A DNA stretch of 52,148 nucleotides from Desulfocapsa sulfexigens (lineage in GTDB: Bacteria > Desulfobacterota > Desulfobulbia > Desulfobulbales > Desulfocapsaceae): positions 1 through 52,148 of the forward strand of contig DQTH01000082.1 in the NCBI GenBank assembly GCA_015662865.1, read 5' to 3'. A program made the position numbers and the translations under genes. The stretch's first letter is position 1, and every line of letters begins with the position of its first letter. The notes below the pieces were generated by a model. It was not told where the DNA came from. It did not search any database and saw only the letters and a list, made by a program, of their open reading frames with translations. This document shows, one piece after another, positions 20,896 through 28,090 of this stretch.

Positions 20896-21402
20896 ATGTC
20901 CAACCAAACGGTTATCCTCAGTGCAAGCCTGGAAGATTACATTGAGGCAATATATCATATCATCACTAAAAAGCAGGTTGCCAGAAGTAAAGATATAGCA
21001 ACCCGCCTTGATGTGAGTAGAGCATCAGTTACTGAGGCACTTCGCACCCTTGCCAGAAAAGGCCTCATCAACTATGCGCCCTATGAGCCAATCACTCTCA
21101 CCGCCAGGGGTAAGACAACAGCAGAAGATGTCATCTTCCGCCATGATGCATTAAAACGTTTTTTCATTGAAGTACTGGCCATTGACGGCAAAATAGCAGA
21201 AGAAGGCGCATGTAAAGTGGAACATTCAGCCCCACCTGAGGTCATCTCCCGTATGATCTCCTTCATTGACTTTCTGCAAGCCTGCCCGAGAGGCGGGGAT
21301 GATCTGCTCCAGGGCTTTGCAGAGTACTACAAACATGGCAAGACCAGGAACAGCTGCGATGAGTGTATCTCTTCCTGTAATCTGCAGTCACTGGAAAAAT
21401 AA
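20896..21402 (+). CDS. DtxR/MntR-family metal-dependent transcriptional regulator
   Basis: 168 residues. An N-terminal winged helix (about 10-70: LEDYIEAIYHII, the recognition helix region SRASVTEALRTLARKGLI) is followed by the metal-binding/dimerisation domain with the conserved FRHDALKRFFIEVL and CKVEHSAPPEVISRM. Cys, Glu and His in this CKxEH block are ligands in DtxR/IdeR, so iron or manganese sensing is likely. There is no SH3-like C-terminal domain; instead the protein ends in a short tail with three cysteines (CDECISSC, about 155-162) that could bind an extra metal. Feo genes, the usual targets, are not adjacent. It precedes the convergent selenoprotein gene by 19 bp. Confidence 0.85.
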   Translation: MSNQTVILSASLEDYIEAIYHIITKKQVARSKDIATRLDVSRASVTEALRTLARKGLINYAPYEPITLTARGKTTAEDVIFRHDALKRFFIEVLAIDGKIAEEGACKVEHSAPPEVISRMISFIDFLQACPRGGDDLLQGFAEYYKHGKTRNSCDECISSCNLQSLEK

Positions 21403-21421
21403 TACTTTCCAGTGACACCCC

Positions 21422-21640
21422 TCACCCATTTATCAGTTTGACAATTTCTCCGTCATCGGGGAAACGGCTCAATGCTTTCTTGGAAAATATATTCTTTCCA
21501 TCAACTACAACTTCATAAACTCCGCCTGATGAAGCAATCAACTCCACATCAGCATCAAACTCATTTTTTAACTCTTCTTCCAAACTGGAAGCACGAGGTT
21601 TATAATTTCACTTAGTGCAATATTCAATTGAGACTTTCAC
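21422..21640 (-). CDS. SelW/Rdx-family selenoprotein, in-frame UGA as selenocysteine
   Basis: Read on the minus strand from GTG at 21640 (GGAGG six bases upstream) to TGA at 21422, with one internal TGA at 21608-21610. Taking that codon as Sec gives 72 residues beginning VKVSIEYCTKU, then NYKPRASSLEEELKNEF, SSGGVYEVVVDGK, KKALSRFPDDGEIVKLI. This is the thioredoxin-like Rdx family (SelW/SelT/SelH relatives) with a CxxU redox motif at residues 8-11 directly after the first beta strand, and FSKK...RFPDDGE in its usual place near the C-terminus. Homologous continuity on both sides of the TGA makes a chance stop unlikely. A SECIS-like hairpin follows the UGA. It is probably a thiol/selenol oxidoreductase whose partner is unknown. 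Ordinary gene callers would split or drop it. Confidence 0.82.
21577..21591 (-). promoter_or_regulatory. Bacterial SECIS-like hairpin after the UGA
   Basis: On the minus strand, 16 bases after the UGA, a perfect six-pair stem CTTCCA/TGGAAG encloses the loop GTT. A short apical loop with G among its first two bases, about 16-37 bases after UGA, is the known bSECIS consensus for SelB recruitment; here the loop begins 22 bases after the UGA. Confidence 0.7.
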
Positions 21641-21669
21641 GTCATTCCTCCATTTAATAAGAATTGCTC

Positions 21670-21735
21670 TTCCAAAATACCTAAAACCTGTAATTCTAAC
21701 ATACTCTTTTGGAAAGAAAACCATCTTTTCTTTCC
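21670..21735 (-). promoter_or_regulatory. Structured leader of the selenoprotein gene with two overlapping hairpins
   Basis: The inferred leader can form GGAAAGAAAA/TTTTCTTTCC (perfect 10 bp, 21711-21735) or TTCCAAAA/TTTTGGAA (perfect 8 bp, 21670-21677 with 21707-21714). The two share the bases at 21711-21714, so full versions cannot coexist. No T-tract terminator or ribosome-site sequestration is obvious. Confidence 0.4.
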
Positions 21736-21753
21736 TGGCTCAATTCAGCTGAC

Positions 21754-21782
21754 ATTACTTTTTCACAGAACTAATGTGTCAA
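21754..21782 (-). promoter_or_regulatory. Promoter for the selenoprotein gene
   Basis: On the minus strand TTGACA (21777-21782, perfect -35), a 17-base spacer and AGTAAT (21754-21759, four of six matches). Predicted transcription starts near 21747, giving a leader of about 105 bases. Confidence 0.6.
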
Positions 21783-21804
21783 AACGTGCTATTTCTGCAT
21801 TGTC

Positions 21805-21813
21805 TGGTATAAT
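21805..21813 (+). promoter_or_regulatory. Extended -10 promoter for the dGTPase-like gene
   Basis: TGGTATAAT (TGn plus perfect -10) without a recognisable -35. Transcription would begin near 21820, leaving almost no leader for the TTG at 21822 and supporting the ATG at 21867 as translation start. Confidence 0.55.
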
Positions 21814-21866
21814 AAATTCTTTTGGGAAAAATTTCTAAAATCAGTAATTACGTTGACATAGCGACT

Positions 21867-23048
21867 ATGCCAGAGACTCCATCACATACCCAGCTGCTGC
21901 CTATCCTTAACAATTTAAATAGGATAGAAGACGAAAGACTTTCTTATGCCGCCACACGCAGTACTCAGGCTGTCCGCAGGCAGGAGGAAGAACGCAGTGG
22001 ATACAGGCAGGCCTTCAGTCTTGATGCGGATCGCATCATCCACTCAAGGGCCTACACCCGTTATATAGATAAAACTCAAGTGTTCTGCCTTGTATCAAAT
22101 GATCATATCACCCATAGAGTTCTCCATGTACAGCTGGTCTCAAGAATTGCCCGAACCATTGGCCGTTTTCTCAGTCTTAACGAAGACTTAATTGAAGCCA
22201 TTGCCCTAGGCCACGACATTGGGCATGCGCCGTTTGGCCACGATGGAGAAAGCTTCCTTGCTGATCTCTGTGCTTCGCATGATTTGCCACCATTTCAGCA
22301 TAATATCCAGTCAGTTCGTTTTCTTGATCACCTGGAACGAAAAGGACGTGGGTGGAATCTCAGCCTGCAGACCCTTGACGGCATTCTCTGCCATGACGGA
22401 GAAATTCATGCAAACCAAATTTCCCCCAACCCGGGCAAAAGCTTTGCCACTCTTAACCAGGAACTGGAACAGAAAAAAGACGACCCGAAATGCAAGCTGG
22501 CACCAATGAGCCTGGAGGGCTGTGTGGTCCGTATGGCTGACACTGTTGCCTATATTGGTAGAGATATTGAAGATGCCATTTTGCTGGGGCTTATTCAACG
22601 CAGTGATATTCCACTGTCATGCCAGGAAAAGATTGGTCAAACAAACGGTGAAATCGTTTACACTCTGGTCACCGATCTCATCGCAAACAGTTCTACCCCC
22701 TCAAACAAAGAAGAAGGCAAGGGTTATATCGGTTTTTCCGCTGAGCTTGCCGATCAACTGAAAGAACTGAAAGAATTTAACTATACAAACATTTATCTGC
22801 ACCCCAAAACAAAAACGAATCTGCCTCTTATCCGAAATTGCTACGAGACACTTTTTGATCACTACCTGCAGCAGCTTGCCAATGGCCATGCAACTGAACA
22901 TGTTGATATCATGACCGATATGGATTCAAGCTATCTGGCAACCCATTCACCGGCTGCCATGGTTTGTGATTATATTGCCGGGATGACTGATGACTTTTTC
23001 CTTAAACAGGCTGCAAGTGTCGGCTGTAGGATACCGGAAAAACAATGA
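21867..23048 (+). CDS. dgt: dGTP triphosphohydrolase-like HD-domain protein
   Basis: 393 residues from ATG 21867; an in-frame TTG at 21822 would add 15 residues but lies at the predicted transcription start. HD-superfamily metal site: HRVLHVQ (first His), GHDIGHAPFGHDGE (HD pair plus downstream His and Glu), and a later Asp in RMADTVAYIGRDIED. ADRIIHSRAYTRYIDKTQVF is the Dgt-specific N-terminal motif. These enzymes hydrolyse dNTPs to deoxynucleoside and triphosphate, controlling dNTP pools; related proteins of the non-Enterobacterial branch may be allosterically controlled by other dNTPs. The stop overlaps the start of the ClC gene by 4 bases. Specific substrate not provable from sequence. 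Confidence 0.87.
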   Translation: MPETPSHTQLLPILNNLNRIEDERLSYAATRSTQAVRRQEEERSGYRQAFSLDADRIIHSRAYTRYIDKTQVFCLVSNDHITHRVLHVQLVSRIARTIGRFLSLNEDLIEAIALGHDIGHAPFGHDGESFLADLCASHDLPPFQHNIQSVRFLDHLERKGRGWNLSLQTLDGILCHDGEIHANQISPNPGKSFATLNQELEQKKDDPKCKLAPMSLEGCVVRMADTVAYIGRDIEDAILLGLIQRSDIPLSCQEKIGQTNGEIVYTLVTDLIANSSTPSNKEEGKGYIGFSAELADQLKELKEFNYTNIYLHPKTKTNLPLIRNCYETLFDHYLQQLANGHATEHVDIMTDMDSSYLATHSPAAMVCDYIAGMTDDFFLKQAASVGCRIPEKQ

Positions 23049-24826
23049 AAAGAAATTTACAAAAATTTATGCCCGGTGAAAACACCGGCATGATGATCAT
23101 CGCCTCTGTTATTGGGCTTATGGCCGGTTTATGCAATATTATATTCCGTACTATAGTGCATTGGGTGGATATCTTCCTCCTTCATGGCGGCAAGGAACTG
23201 CTGAGCATTGATCAGGGTGGATGGCACCTTCTCCTCCTTCCCATTATTCCAATGTTTGGCATGGTCTTGCTTGTGCCGCTTTCACTCCTGTTTCCCGGAG
23301 AAGTAAATGGTTATGCTTTTACTAAATTTCTGCGCAAGGTTAACCTGGAAGGTGGATACATCAAGGGCAGAACCATTGCCTTGAAAATTGTTTCTACAGC
23401 TCTCACCATCGGCAGCGGCAACTCGGCGGGTGTGGAAGGGCCCATTGCCGCCATTGGCGGAGCTGCAGGCTCCCAGGTCGGGCAATTCTTCAGAGTTTCC
23501 GGCAGCAGGATGAAAGTATACATTGCGGCAGGAGCTGCAGGCGGTATTGCCGGCATGTTTAATGCTCCCCTTGCCGGAATTTTCTTTGCCTCGGAAATTG
23601 TTCTTCTGGGGACCTTTGAGATCACATCCTTTGGCGCACTGGTTATTGCCTCAGCCCTGTCAACCGTGGTCACCAGAGCCTATTATGGTGAAACACCAGC
23701 TTTTCCAATCCCCCATTACGAAATGGTCAATGCTTTTGTGGAGATCCCGCTCTACAGCCTGATGGCACTCATTGTTGGTCTCATTGCAGTCTGTCATATC
23801 CATATCTTTTACTGGGTTCGTGATAAATATGAAGCGATCCCCATTCACCCGCAGCTAAAACCCATTTCCGGCGCTTTTATCATTGGCTGTATTGCGATTT
23901 TTTATCCGCAGATCATGGGCGATGGTTATGAATTTATTGAAACTGTCCTAAATGGAGAGGGTGCCATGCTCATCCTCCTGGCCCTTATCTTTCTAAAAAT
24001 TATCGCAACCGCTGTAACCCTTGGTTCTGGCGGTGCAGGTGGTGTTTTTGCTCCGGCTCTTTTTATCGGTGCAATGATAGGAGGATGTTTTGGCCATGTT
24101 GTGAACAACCTGCTCCCGACACTCACTGCAGATCCCGGCGCCTATGCCACTGTGGGTATTGGTGCTTTTCTTGCCGCATCCACCCATGCGCCAATGACTG
24201 CCATCTTCCTTCTTTTTGAGATGACAGGCAACTATATGATTATCATCCCCATTATGCTCACCTCCATCATAGGAACCATCGTTGCCTCAAAATTCAAGCA
24301 TGATTCCATTGACACCGTTGATTTCAGCAGAGAAGGTATTGATATCCACGAAGGACGTGAAGCAGCCATCATGAAATCAACCCGTGTCGGCAAAGCCCTT
24401 ACGGAAGATGTTGATTTCATTTCTGAACGTGCAAACATCAACCACCTGCTGGAAATTTTCCGAATGGCCAAGAACAGCTTTTATTTTCCGGTTGTGGATG
24501 ACTCGGGCAGAATGACTGGCATCATATCCATGCAGGATGTCAAAAATATTCTCCACAGAGCAGAGGAAGAGCGTGTCTGCTACCTGGTGGGTGGAATCTG
24601 CAGCCGTGACGTAATAATGCTTACTCCTGATGATTCTTTGTACACTGCCATGCAGCTCTTTGATGTCAAAGGAATTGAGGAAATTCCGGTGGTGGAGGAT
24701 CTTGAGAACAAATGGGTGGTGGGAATGCTTAAACGCCGCGATGTGATAGCCGCCTATAACCATGAAGTCCTGAAAAAAGGAATCAGCGAAAAAGCGGAAA
24801 CCATCCGGATAACCTGCGGCGGCTGA
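23045..24826 (+). CDS. ClC-family chloride channel or antiporter with two CBS domains
   Basis: 593 residues. The membrane part (about 15-430) carries the ClC selectivity motifs GSGNSAGVEGP (123-133, with Glu131 at the gating position) and GSGGAGGVFAP further on. A cytosolic pair of CBS domains follows (about 450-585, TRVGKALTEDVDFIS and SRDVIMLTPDDSLYTA), which in homologues bind adenine nucleotides and gate transport. It exchanges or conducts Cl- or another anion; the gating glutamate is compatible with H+ antiport. It is coupled to the dGTPase-like gene by ATGA overlap, an arrangement without an obvious metabolic explanation. No fluoride riboswitch was recognised upstream. Confidence 0.9.
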   Translation: MKRNLQKFMPGENTGMMIIASVIGLMAGLCNIIFRTIVHWVDIFLLHGGKELLSIDQGGWHLLLLPIIPMFGMVLLVPLSLLFPGEVNGYAFTKFLRKVNLEGGYIKGRTIALKIVSTALTIGSGNSAGVEGPIAAIGGAAGSQVGQFFRVSGSRMKVYIAAGAAGGIAGMFNAPLAGIFFASEIVLLGTFEITSFGALVIASALSTVVTRAYYGETPAFPIPHYEMVNAFVEIPLYSLMALIVGLIAVCHIHIFYWVRDKYEAIPIHPQLKPISGAFIIGCIAIFYPQIMGDGYEFIETVLNGEGAMLILLALIFLKIIATAVTLGSGGAGGVFAPALFIGAMIGGCFGHVVNNLLPTLTADPGAYATVGIGAFLAASTHAPMTAIFLLFEMTGNYMIIIPIMLTSIIGTIVASKFKHDSIDTVDFSREGIDIHEGREAAIMKSTRVGKALTEDVDFISERANINHLLEIFRMAKNSFYFPVVDDSGRMTGIISMQDVKNILHRAEEERVCYLVGGICSRDVIMLTPDDSLYTAMQLFDVKGIEEIPVVEDLENKWVVGMLKRRDVIAAYNHEVLKKGISEKAETIRITCGG

Positions 24827-24850
24827 TCAACAGCTTTTTTTTGATAGCAA

Positions 24851-24879
24851 TTGACAAGGCAAAGCTTGTGGGCTATTTT
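24851..24879 (+). promoter_or_regulatory. Likely promoter for tRNA-Arg
   Basis: TTGACA (24851-24856, perfect), 17 bases, TATTTT (24874-24879). It is the best promoter I can see upstream of the tRNA, but it is about 165 bases before the mature 5' end, with the cruciform element in between. Confidence 0.45.
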
Positions 24880-24936
24880 CTCCACCCACTTACTATTGTT
24901 TTAATGCACCTTAAGAATATTTTTTTCAGGTAATCT

Positions 24937-25048
24937 TTTAAATGGTGTCAGGAGCTGCAGGTTTGTCTGTTTGCTCCTGCCCGCAATAGCAAACCTATAC
25001 GGACAGGAGCAAACGGGCAAAGATGCAGCTCCTGACACCATTTTAAAA
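24937..25048. repeat. 110-bp cruciform (REP/MITE-like) element abutting tRNA-Arg
   Basis: Outer arms are a perfect 18-bp inverted repeat, ATGGTGTCAGGAGCTGCA (24942-24959) and its complement (25024-25041), extended by AT-rich ends (TTTAA/TTTTAAA) with one bulge. Inside is a second perfect 11-bp inverted repeat, GTTTGCTCCTG (24969-24979) with CAGGAGCAAAC (25004-25014). The whole folds into a long interrupted hairpin. There is no coding capacity of note. The structure and AT-rich ends resemble REP/MITE elements mobilised in trans by IS200/RAYT-type transposases; that attribution is inference because no second copy is in the window. Confidence 0.75.
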
Positions 25049-25049
25049 T

Positions 25050-25126
25050 GCACTCGTAGCTCAGCTGGATAGAGCACCGGACTTCGAATCCGGGTGTCGG
25101 GGGTTCGAATCCCTCCGGGTGTACCA
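25050..25126 (+). tRNA. tRNA-Arg (anticodon UCG)
   Basis: 77 bases including an encoded CCA. The acceptor stem pairs GCACTCG with CGGGTGT (with G-U pairs), the D arm is GCTC/GAGC, the anticodon stem CCGGA/TCCGG encloses CTTCGAA with anticodon TCG at 25084-25086 (reads CGA), and the T arm has GGTTCGAATC. Cloverleaf folded by hand. Confidence 0.95.
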
Positions 25127-25132
25127 GTAACA

Positions 25133-25175
25133 AAAGGGTTTAGCCAGTAACAATAAACTGGCTAAACCCTTTTTT
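25133..25175 (+). terminator. Rho-independent terminator after tRNA-Arg
   Basis: Perfect 16-bp inverted repeat AAAGGGTTTAGCCAGT (25133-25148) and its complement (25157-25172), 8-base loop, with the right arm running into TTTTTT. Placed 6 bases after the tRNA CCA. Confidence 0.9.
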
Positions 25176-25461
25176 AGTTTCCTGATCGTATGCAGGAGAG
25201 TTGTCAGGTTGATCAGTAACTTTAGGAAAAGCCCTTTCCTTAATACAAAACCACACTATACAATTATTTGATGTTTTGGGAAAACCACTGTCGAACAGGA
25301 CCGTGCATATCTTTCTTTGAGTCCTTTGTTACCGAGATGCATACAAGGCTAACATAGAAAGGGTTGCATAACTGCACGGAATCTGACAACACTTGGCCGG
25401 ATTGCCATTTTCTTAAAGCCCATAGAGGATGACTACTTATCAGCGCCTCGCCTTAACCTTT
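25176..25461. other. Non-coding stretch between tRNA terminator and the dihydroxyacetone kinase gene
   Basis: No credible gene, RNA or terminator was found on either strand. A small hairpin AGGAAA/TTTCCT occurs near 25226. I searched by eye for a second copy of the tRNA-Arg 3' end as an attachment-site direct repeat here and near 34 kb and did not see one. Confidence 0.5.
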
Positions 25462-27084
25462 TTAGCCAATAACCAGTTGTTCGAATAGTTGTGCAATGGC
25501 CTCTGCCCCTGGATCATTGTGCCCTAAAAGCTGATCAGCCGAAAGGTAACTGGCTCGCCCGGCACGTGCCTTGGTAATGTTCGCGGTGTTATCTGCTCCT
25601 TTGCGTGCGGCTTTTGCTGCCGAATCCATCCCCCCTGGGAGAGCCTCAAGCGCAGGCCAAAGCGCGTCAATCATAGTGCGATCCCCGGGGTTGGCCCCGC
25701 CAATTTCACTCACTCGACTAAGCCCTGCCTTAAGCGCCCCGATCATATCGTTGCCACTAGCGGAGGCATCACCGGTTGCTGCAAAAAATATTGCCAACAA
25801 TACCCCGGAGGAGCCTCCCATTGTCTGGCTCAATTCCAGCCCAATGGCACGGTACAGCTGAGTCAGGTCTGCGAGGGGCAGGCGATCAAGTGAGTCTTTG
25901 AGCGCTCGCGCAGCCGCCGCAAGGGTTGAACCAGTGTCACCATCTCCTGATTTGGCGTCAAGCGCGTTTAATTCAGACTCAAGCCCAATTAGAATATCAC
26001 AACATCTCGTCAGAAATAACGCGTGATCATCATGTTGCGAAGGAGTTGGACGAATCGGGCTAAGACCATCGGGCAACATTGTCGTAACCACAGAACCCAC
26101 TGGATGAACGCCCGGCCAGGCAGCAGGCCCAACAGGAGCCACTAAAGCTTCCTTATTTAGTTTTGTAACTGGAAGCAACGAGACCGAGAACCCGTGCATA
26201 TTGAGTGACGTCATCATCGCGGCCGGTCCGACCATCCATTGCAATCGATCCTTTAGAGATGATAGTGTTAGTTCACGCGCCAGCACCGACATTTCAAGAG
26301 CTGTTGTTGCCCCCAGATTATTAAGCAGAACCACATGTGGCCCGCTGCCAATATGGTGGCCTAACCGCTCTACCACACGGTCGATAGCCTCTTTGGCGCT
26401 GCTGAAGGCAACCTGCTCAACACCGGCCTCACCATGAATTCCAAGACCCAGTTCGGCCATACCCGGTTTGACTCTATCTTCCTTGGGCGAACCGGGAACG
26501 GTACAAGTGTCCAGCGACATGCCAATCGACACCACCTTGTCAATGACTTCACGCGCCGCATCTGCCACGGCTTCAAGAGAAGCACCTTCTGCGGCAAGCG
26601 CACCGGCAATTTTGTGGACAAACAATGTACCGGCAACGCCACGCGCCTGCGGCAGATCCGGTAATGCAACGTCATCATCCACGATCACCATCTCAATTTT
26701 CAGGCCAAAAGCCCGTGCACGCTCGGCAGCAAGACCAAAATTTAATCGATCACCCGTGTAATTTTTCACAATTAACAGACAGCCTGCTGGACCGGTTACC
26801 GCCATTATTCCAGCCAGCACCGCATCCACCGAAGGCGAAGCAAATACGTCACCCGCTACCGCTGCAGTCAGCATTCCTTGACCAACAAATCCAACATGCG
26901 CAGGTTCATGCCCTGCTCCGCCCCCCGAAACCAACGCTACTTTTGATTTATCCCAATCTGTGCGATACACGACACGAATATGCGGATATCCATCAAGCCT
27001 TGCAAGCTTACCGTCTGAGGTTACCAACACGCCGTCGATGGCTTCGTTGACCAGATCTTCACGGTTATTCATAAATTGTGACAT
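25462..27084 (-). CDS. ATP-dependent dihydroxyacetone kinase (DhaK-DhaL fusion)
   Basis: 540 residues from ATG 27084, preceded by AAGGAG at ideal spacing; a longer frame to 27165 adds a hydrophobic leader that overlaps the upstream ATPase gene and is not expected. The N-terminal DhaK domain (1 to about 330) has SGGGAGHEPAHVGF (53-66), NYTGDRLNFGLA (108-119) and GIHGEAG with His217 in the place of the histidine that binds the ketone covalently. The C-terminal DhaL domain (from about 365) has LDAKSGDGDTGSTL, the Mg-ATP site. The layout and sequence closely recall Citrobacter-type ATP-dependent DAK rather than the PTS-dependent split enzyme. Product would be dihydroxyacetone phosphate; erythrulose kinases belong to the same family and cannot be excluded. 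It is the last gene of the uptake operon, 10 bp after an ATPase gene. Confidence 0.9.
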   Translation of the reverse strand: MSQFMNNREDLVNEAIDGVLVTSDGKLARLDGYPHIRVVYRTDWDKSKVALVSGGGAGHEPAHVGFVGQGMLTAAVAGDVFASPSVDAVLAGIMAVTGPAGCLLIVKNYTGDRLNFGLAAERARAFGLKIEMVIVDDDVALPDLPQARGVAGTLFVHKIAGALAAEGASLEAVADAAREVIDKVVSIGMSLDTCTVPGSPKEDRVKPGMAELGLGIHGEAGVEQVAFSSAKEAIDRVVERLGHHIGSGPHVVLLNNLGATTALEMSVLARELTLSSLKDRLQWMVGPAAMMTSLNMHGFSVSLLPVTKLNKEALVAPVGPAAWPGVHPVGSVVTTMLPDGLSPIRPTPSQHDDHALFLTRCCDILIGLESELNALDAKSGDGDTGSTLAAAARALKDSLDRLPLADLTQLYRAIGLELSQTMGGSSGVLLAIFFAATGDASASGNDMIGALKAGLSRVSEIGGANPGDRTMIDALWPALEALPGGMDSAAKAARKGADNTANITKARAGRASYLSADQLLGHNDPGAEAIAQLFEQLVIG

Positions 27085-27094
27085 GAGCAGCTCC

Positions 27095-28090
27095 TTATAA
27101 AACACGAATGCCATTGGCATCAAAATAAATTGGATTCTCAGGAGAAATCGCAAGAGTATCACCACGACTGACCGGATTATGCGGGTCCATCACAACAATC
27201 AAATCATTTCCGGCCAGGGACATATGCAGGCGTGTATGATCGCCCAGATGTTCAACCCGATTGACACGTCCTTTGACACCCCTGCCCAGCACGATATGCT
27301 CGGTTCGCAGACCAATAGTTTTGGCTCCTTTAGGTGCGTTACCAAACAGATCAGCAGGCAATACGTTTATACGAGGTGAGCCGAGGCGCTCGGCCACATA
27401 TTGGCTGACCGGATTGTTATAAATTTCACGAGGGGATCCAAATTGTACCAGTTTGCCATTCTGCAACACGCCGATATGAGTCGCCATACTCATCGCTTCG
27501 ATCTGATCATGGGTAACATAGAGCAATGTTGCTCCGAGACTTTGGTGAATACGCTTCAACTCTATCCGTAATTCAGCTCGCAACTTAGCATCAAGCGAAG
27601 ACAGAGGCTCATCCATGAGATAGATATTCGGCTCCCGTACCAAAGCGCGACCGATCGCTACACGCTGCATTTCACCACCTGAGAGTTCAACCGCCTTATT
27701 ATCAAGTTTATGCTCAATATGCAGTACTTCGGCCACTTCCTTGATTTTACGGTCAATTTCTTCTTGTGGTGTTTTCAGCAAAGGAGATCGCAGGGGAAAA
27801 GCAAGATTTTCGCGCACACTCAAATGCGGGTACAGCGAATATTGCTGAAACACCACGGTCACATCGCGTTGTGCCGGGTTAAGGGCAAGTACCGATTGGC
27901 CATTGATGAAAATATCACCTTGATCAGGCGCTTCCAGCCCTGCTATCAGCCGTAGAGTGGTAGTTTTACCCGCTCCTGTAGGTCCTAAGATAACAACAAA
28001 AGCCCCGTCAGGAATCCTCATGCTGATATCTTCGACACCGACCGTATCCCCAAAAGATTTTGATAAGTTTTCAAGAACAACTTCAGCCAT
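27095..28090 (-). CDS. Carbohydrate ABC importer ATPase, second subunit (MalK/UgpC/GlpT-like)
   Basis: 331 residues from ATG 28090 (MAEVVLENLSKSFG); the frame extends six codons further but the ATG overlapping the previous gene's stop is the natural start. Walker A GPTGAGKT, Q-loop FQQYSLYPHL, signature LSGGEMQR, Walker B IYLMDEPLSSLD and switch THDQ are all intact, so it is catalytically competent. The C-terminal part (from about 235) is a TOBE/OB regulatory domain as in MalK. It differs clearly from the neighbouring ATPase, so the importer probably uses a heterodimer of ATPases, as in GlpST-type glycerol transporters of rhizobia. Confidence 0.92.
   Translation of the reverse strand: MAEVVLENLSKSFGDTVGVEDISMRIPDGAFVVILGPTGAGKTTTLRLIAGLEAPDQGDIFINGQSVLALNPAQRDVTVVFQQYSLYPHLSVRENLAFPLRSPLLKTPQEEIDRKIKEVAEVLHIEHKLDNKAVELSGGEMQRVAIGRALVREPNIYLMDEPLSSLDAKLRAELRIELKRIHQSLGATLLYVTHDQIEAMSMATHIGVLQNGKLVQFGSPREIYNNPVSQYVAERLGSPRINVLPADLFGNAPKGAKTIGLRTEHIVLGRGVKGRVNRVEHLGDHTRLHMSLAGNDLIVVMDPHNPVSRGDTLAISPENPIYFDANGIRVL

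Noticed and set aside
21422-21424. Final TGA of the selenoprotein gene as a second selenocysteine
   Set aside because: The protein already has the normal family length, no SECIS-like hairpin follows, and readthrough would run into the convergent gene.
27085-27165. N-terminal extension of the dihydroxyacetone kinase as a signal or membrane anchor
   Set aside because: It overlaps the preceding ATPase gene in another frame; the internal ATG with AAGGAG gives the family's normal N-terminus.
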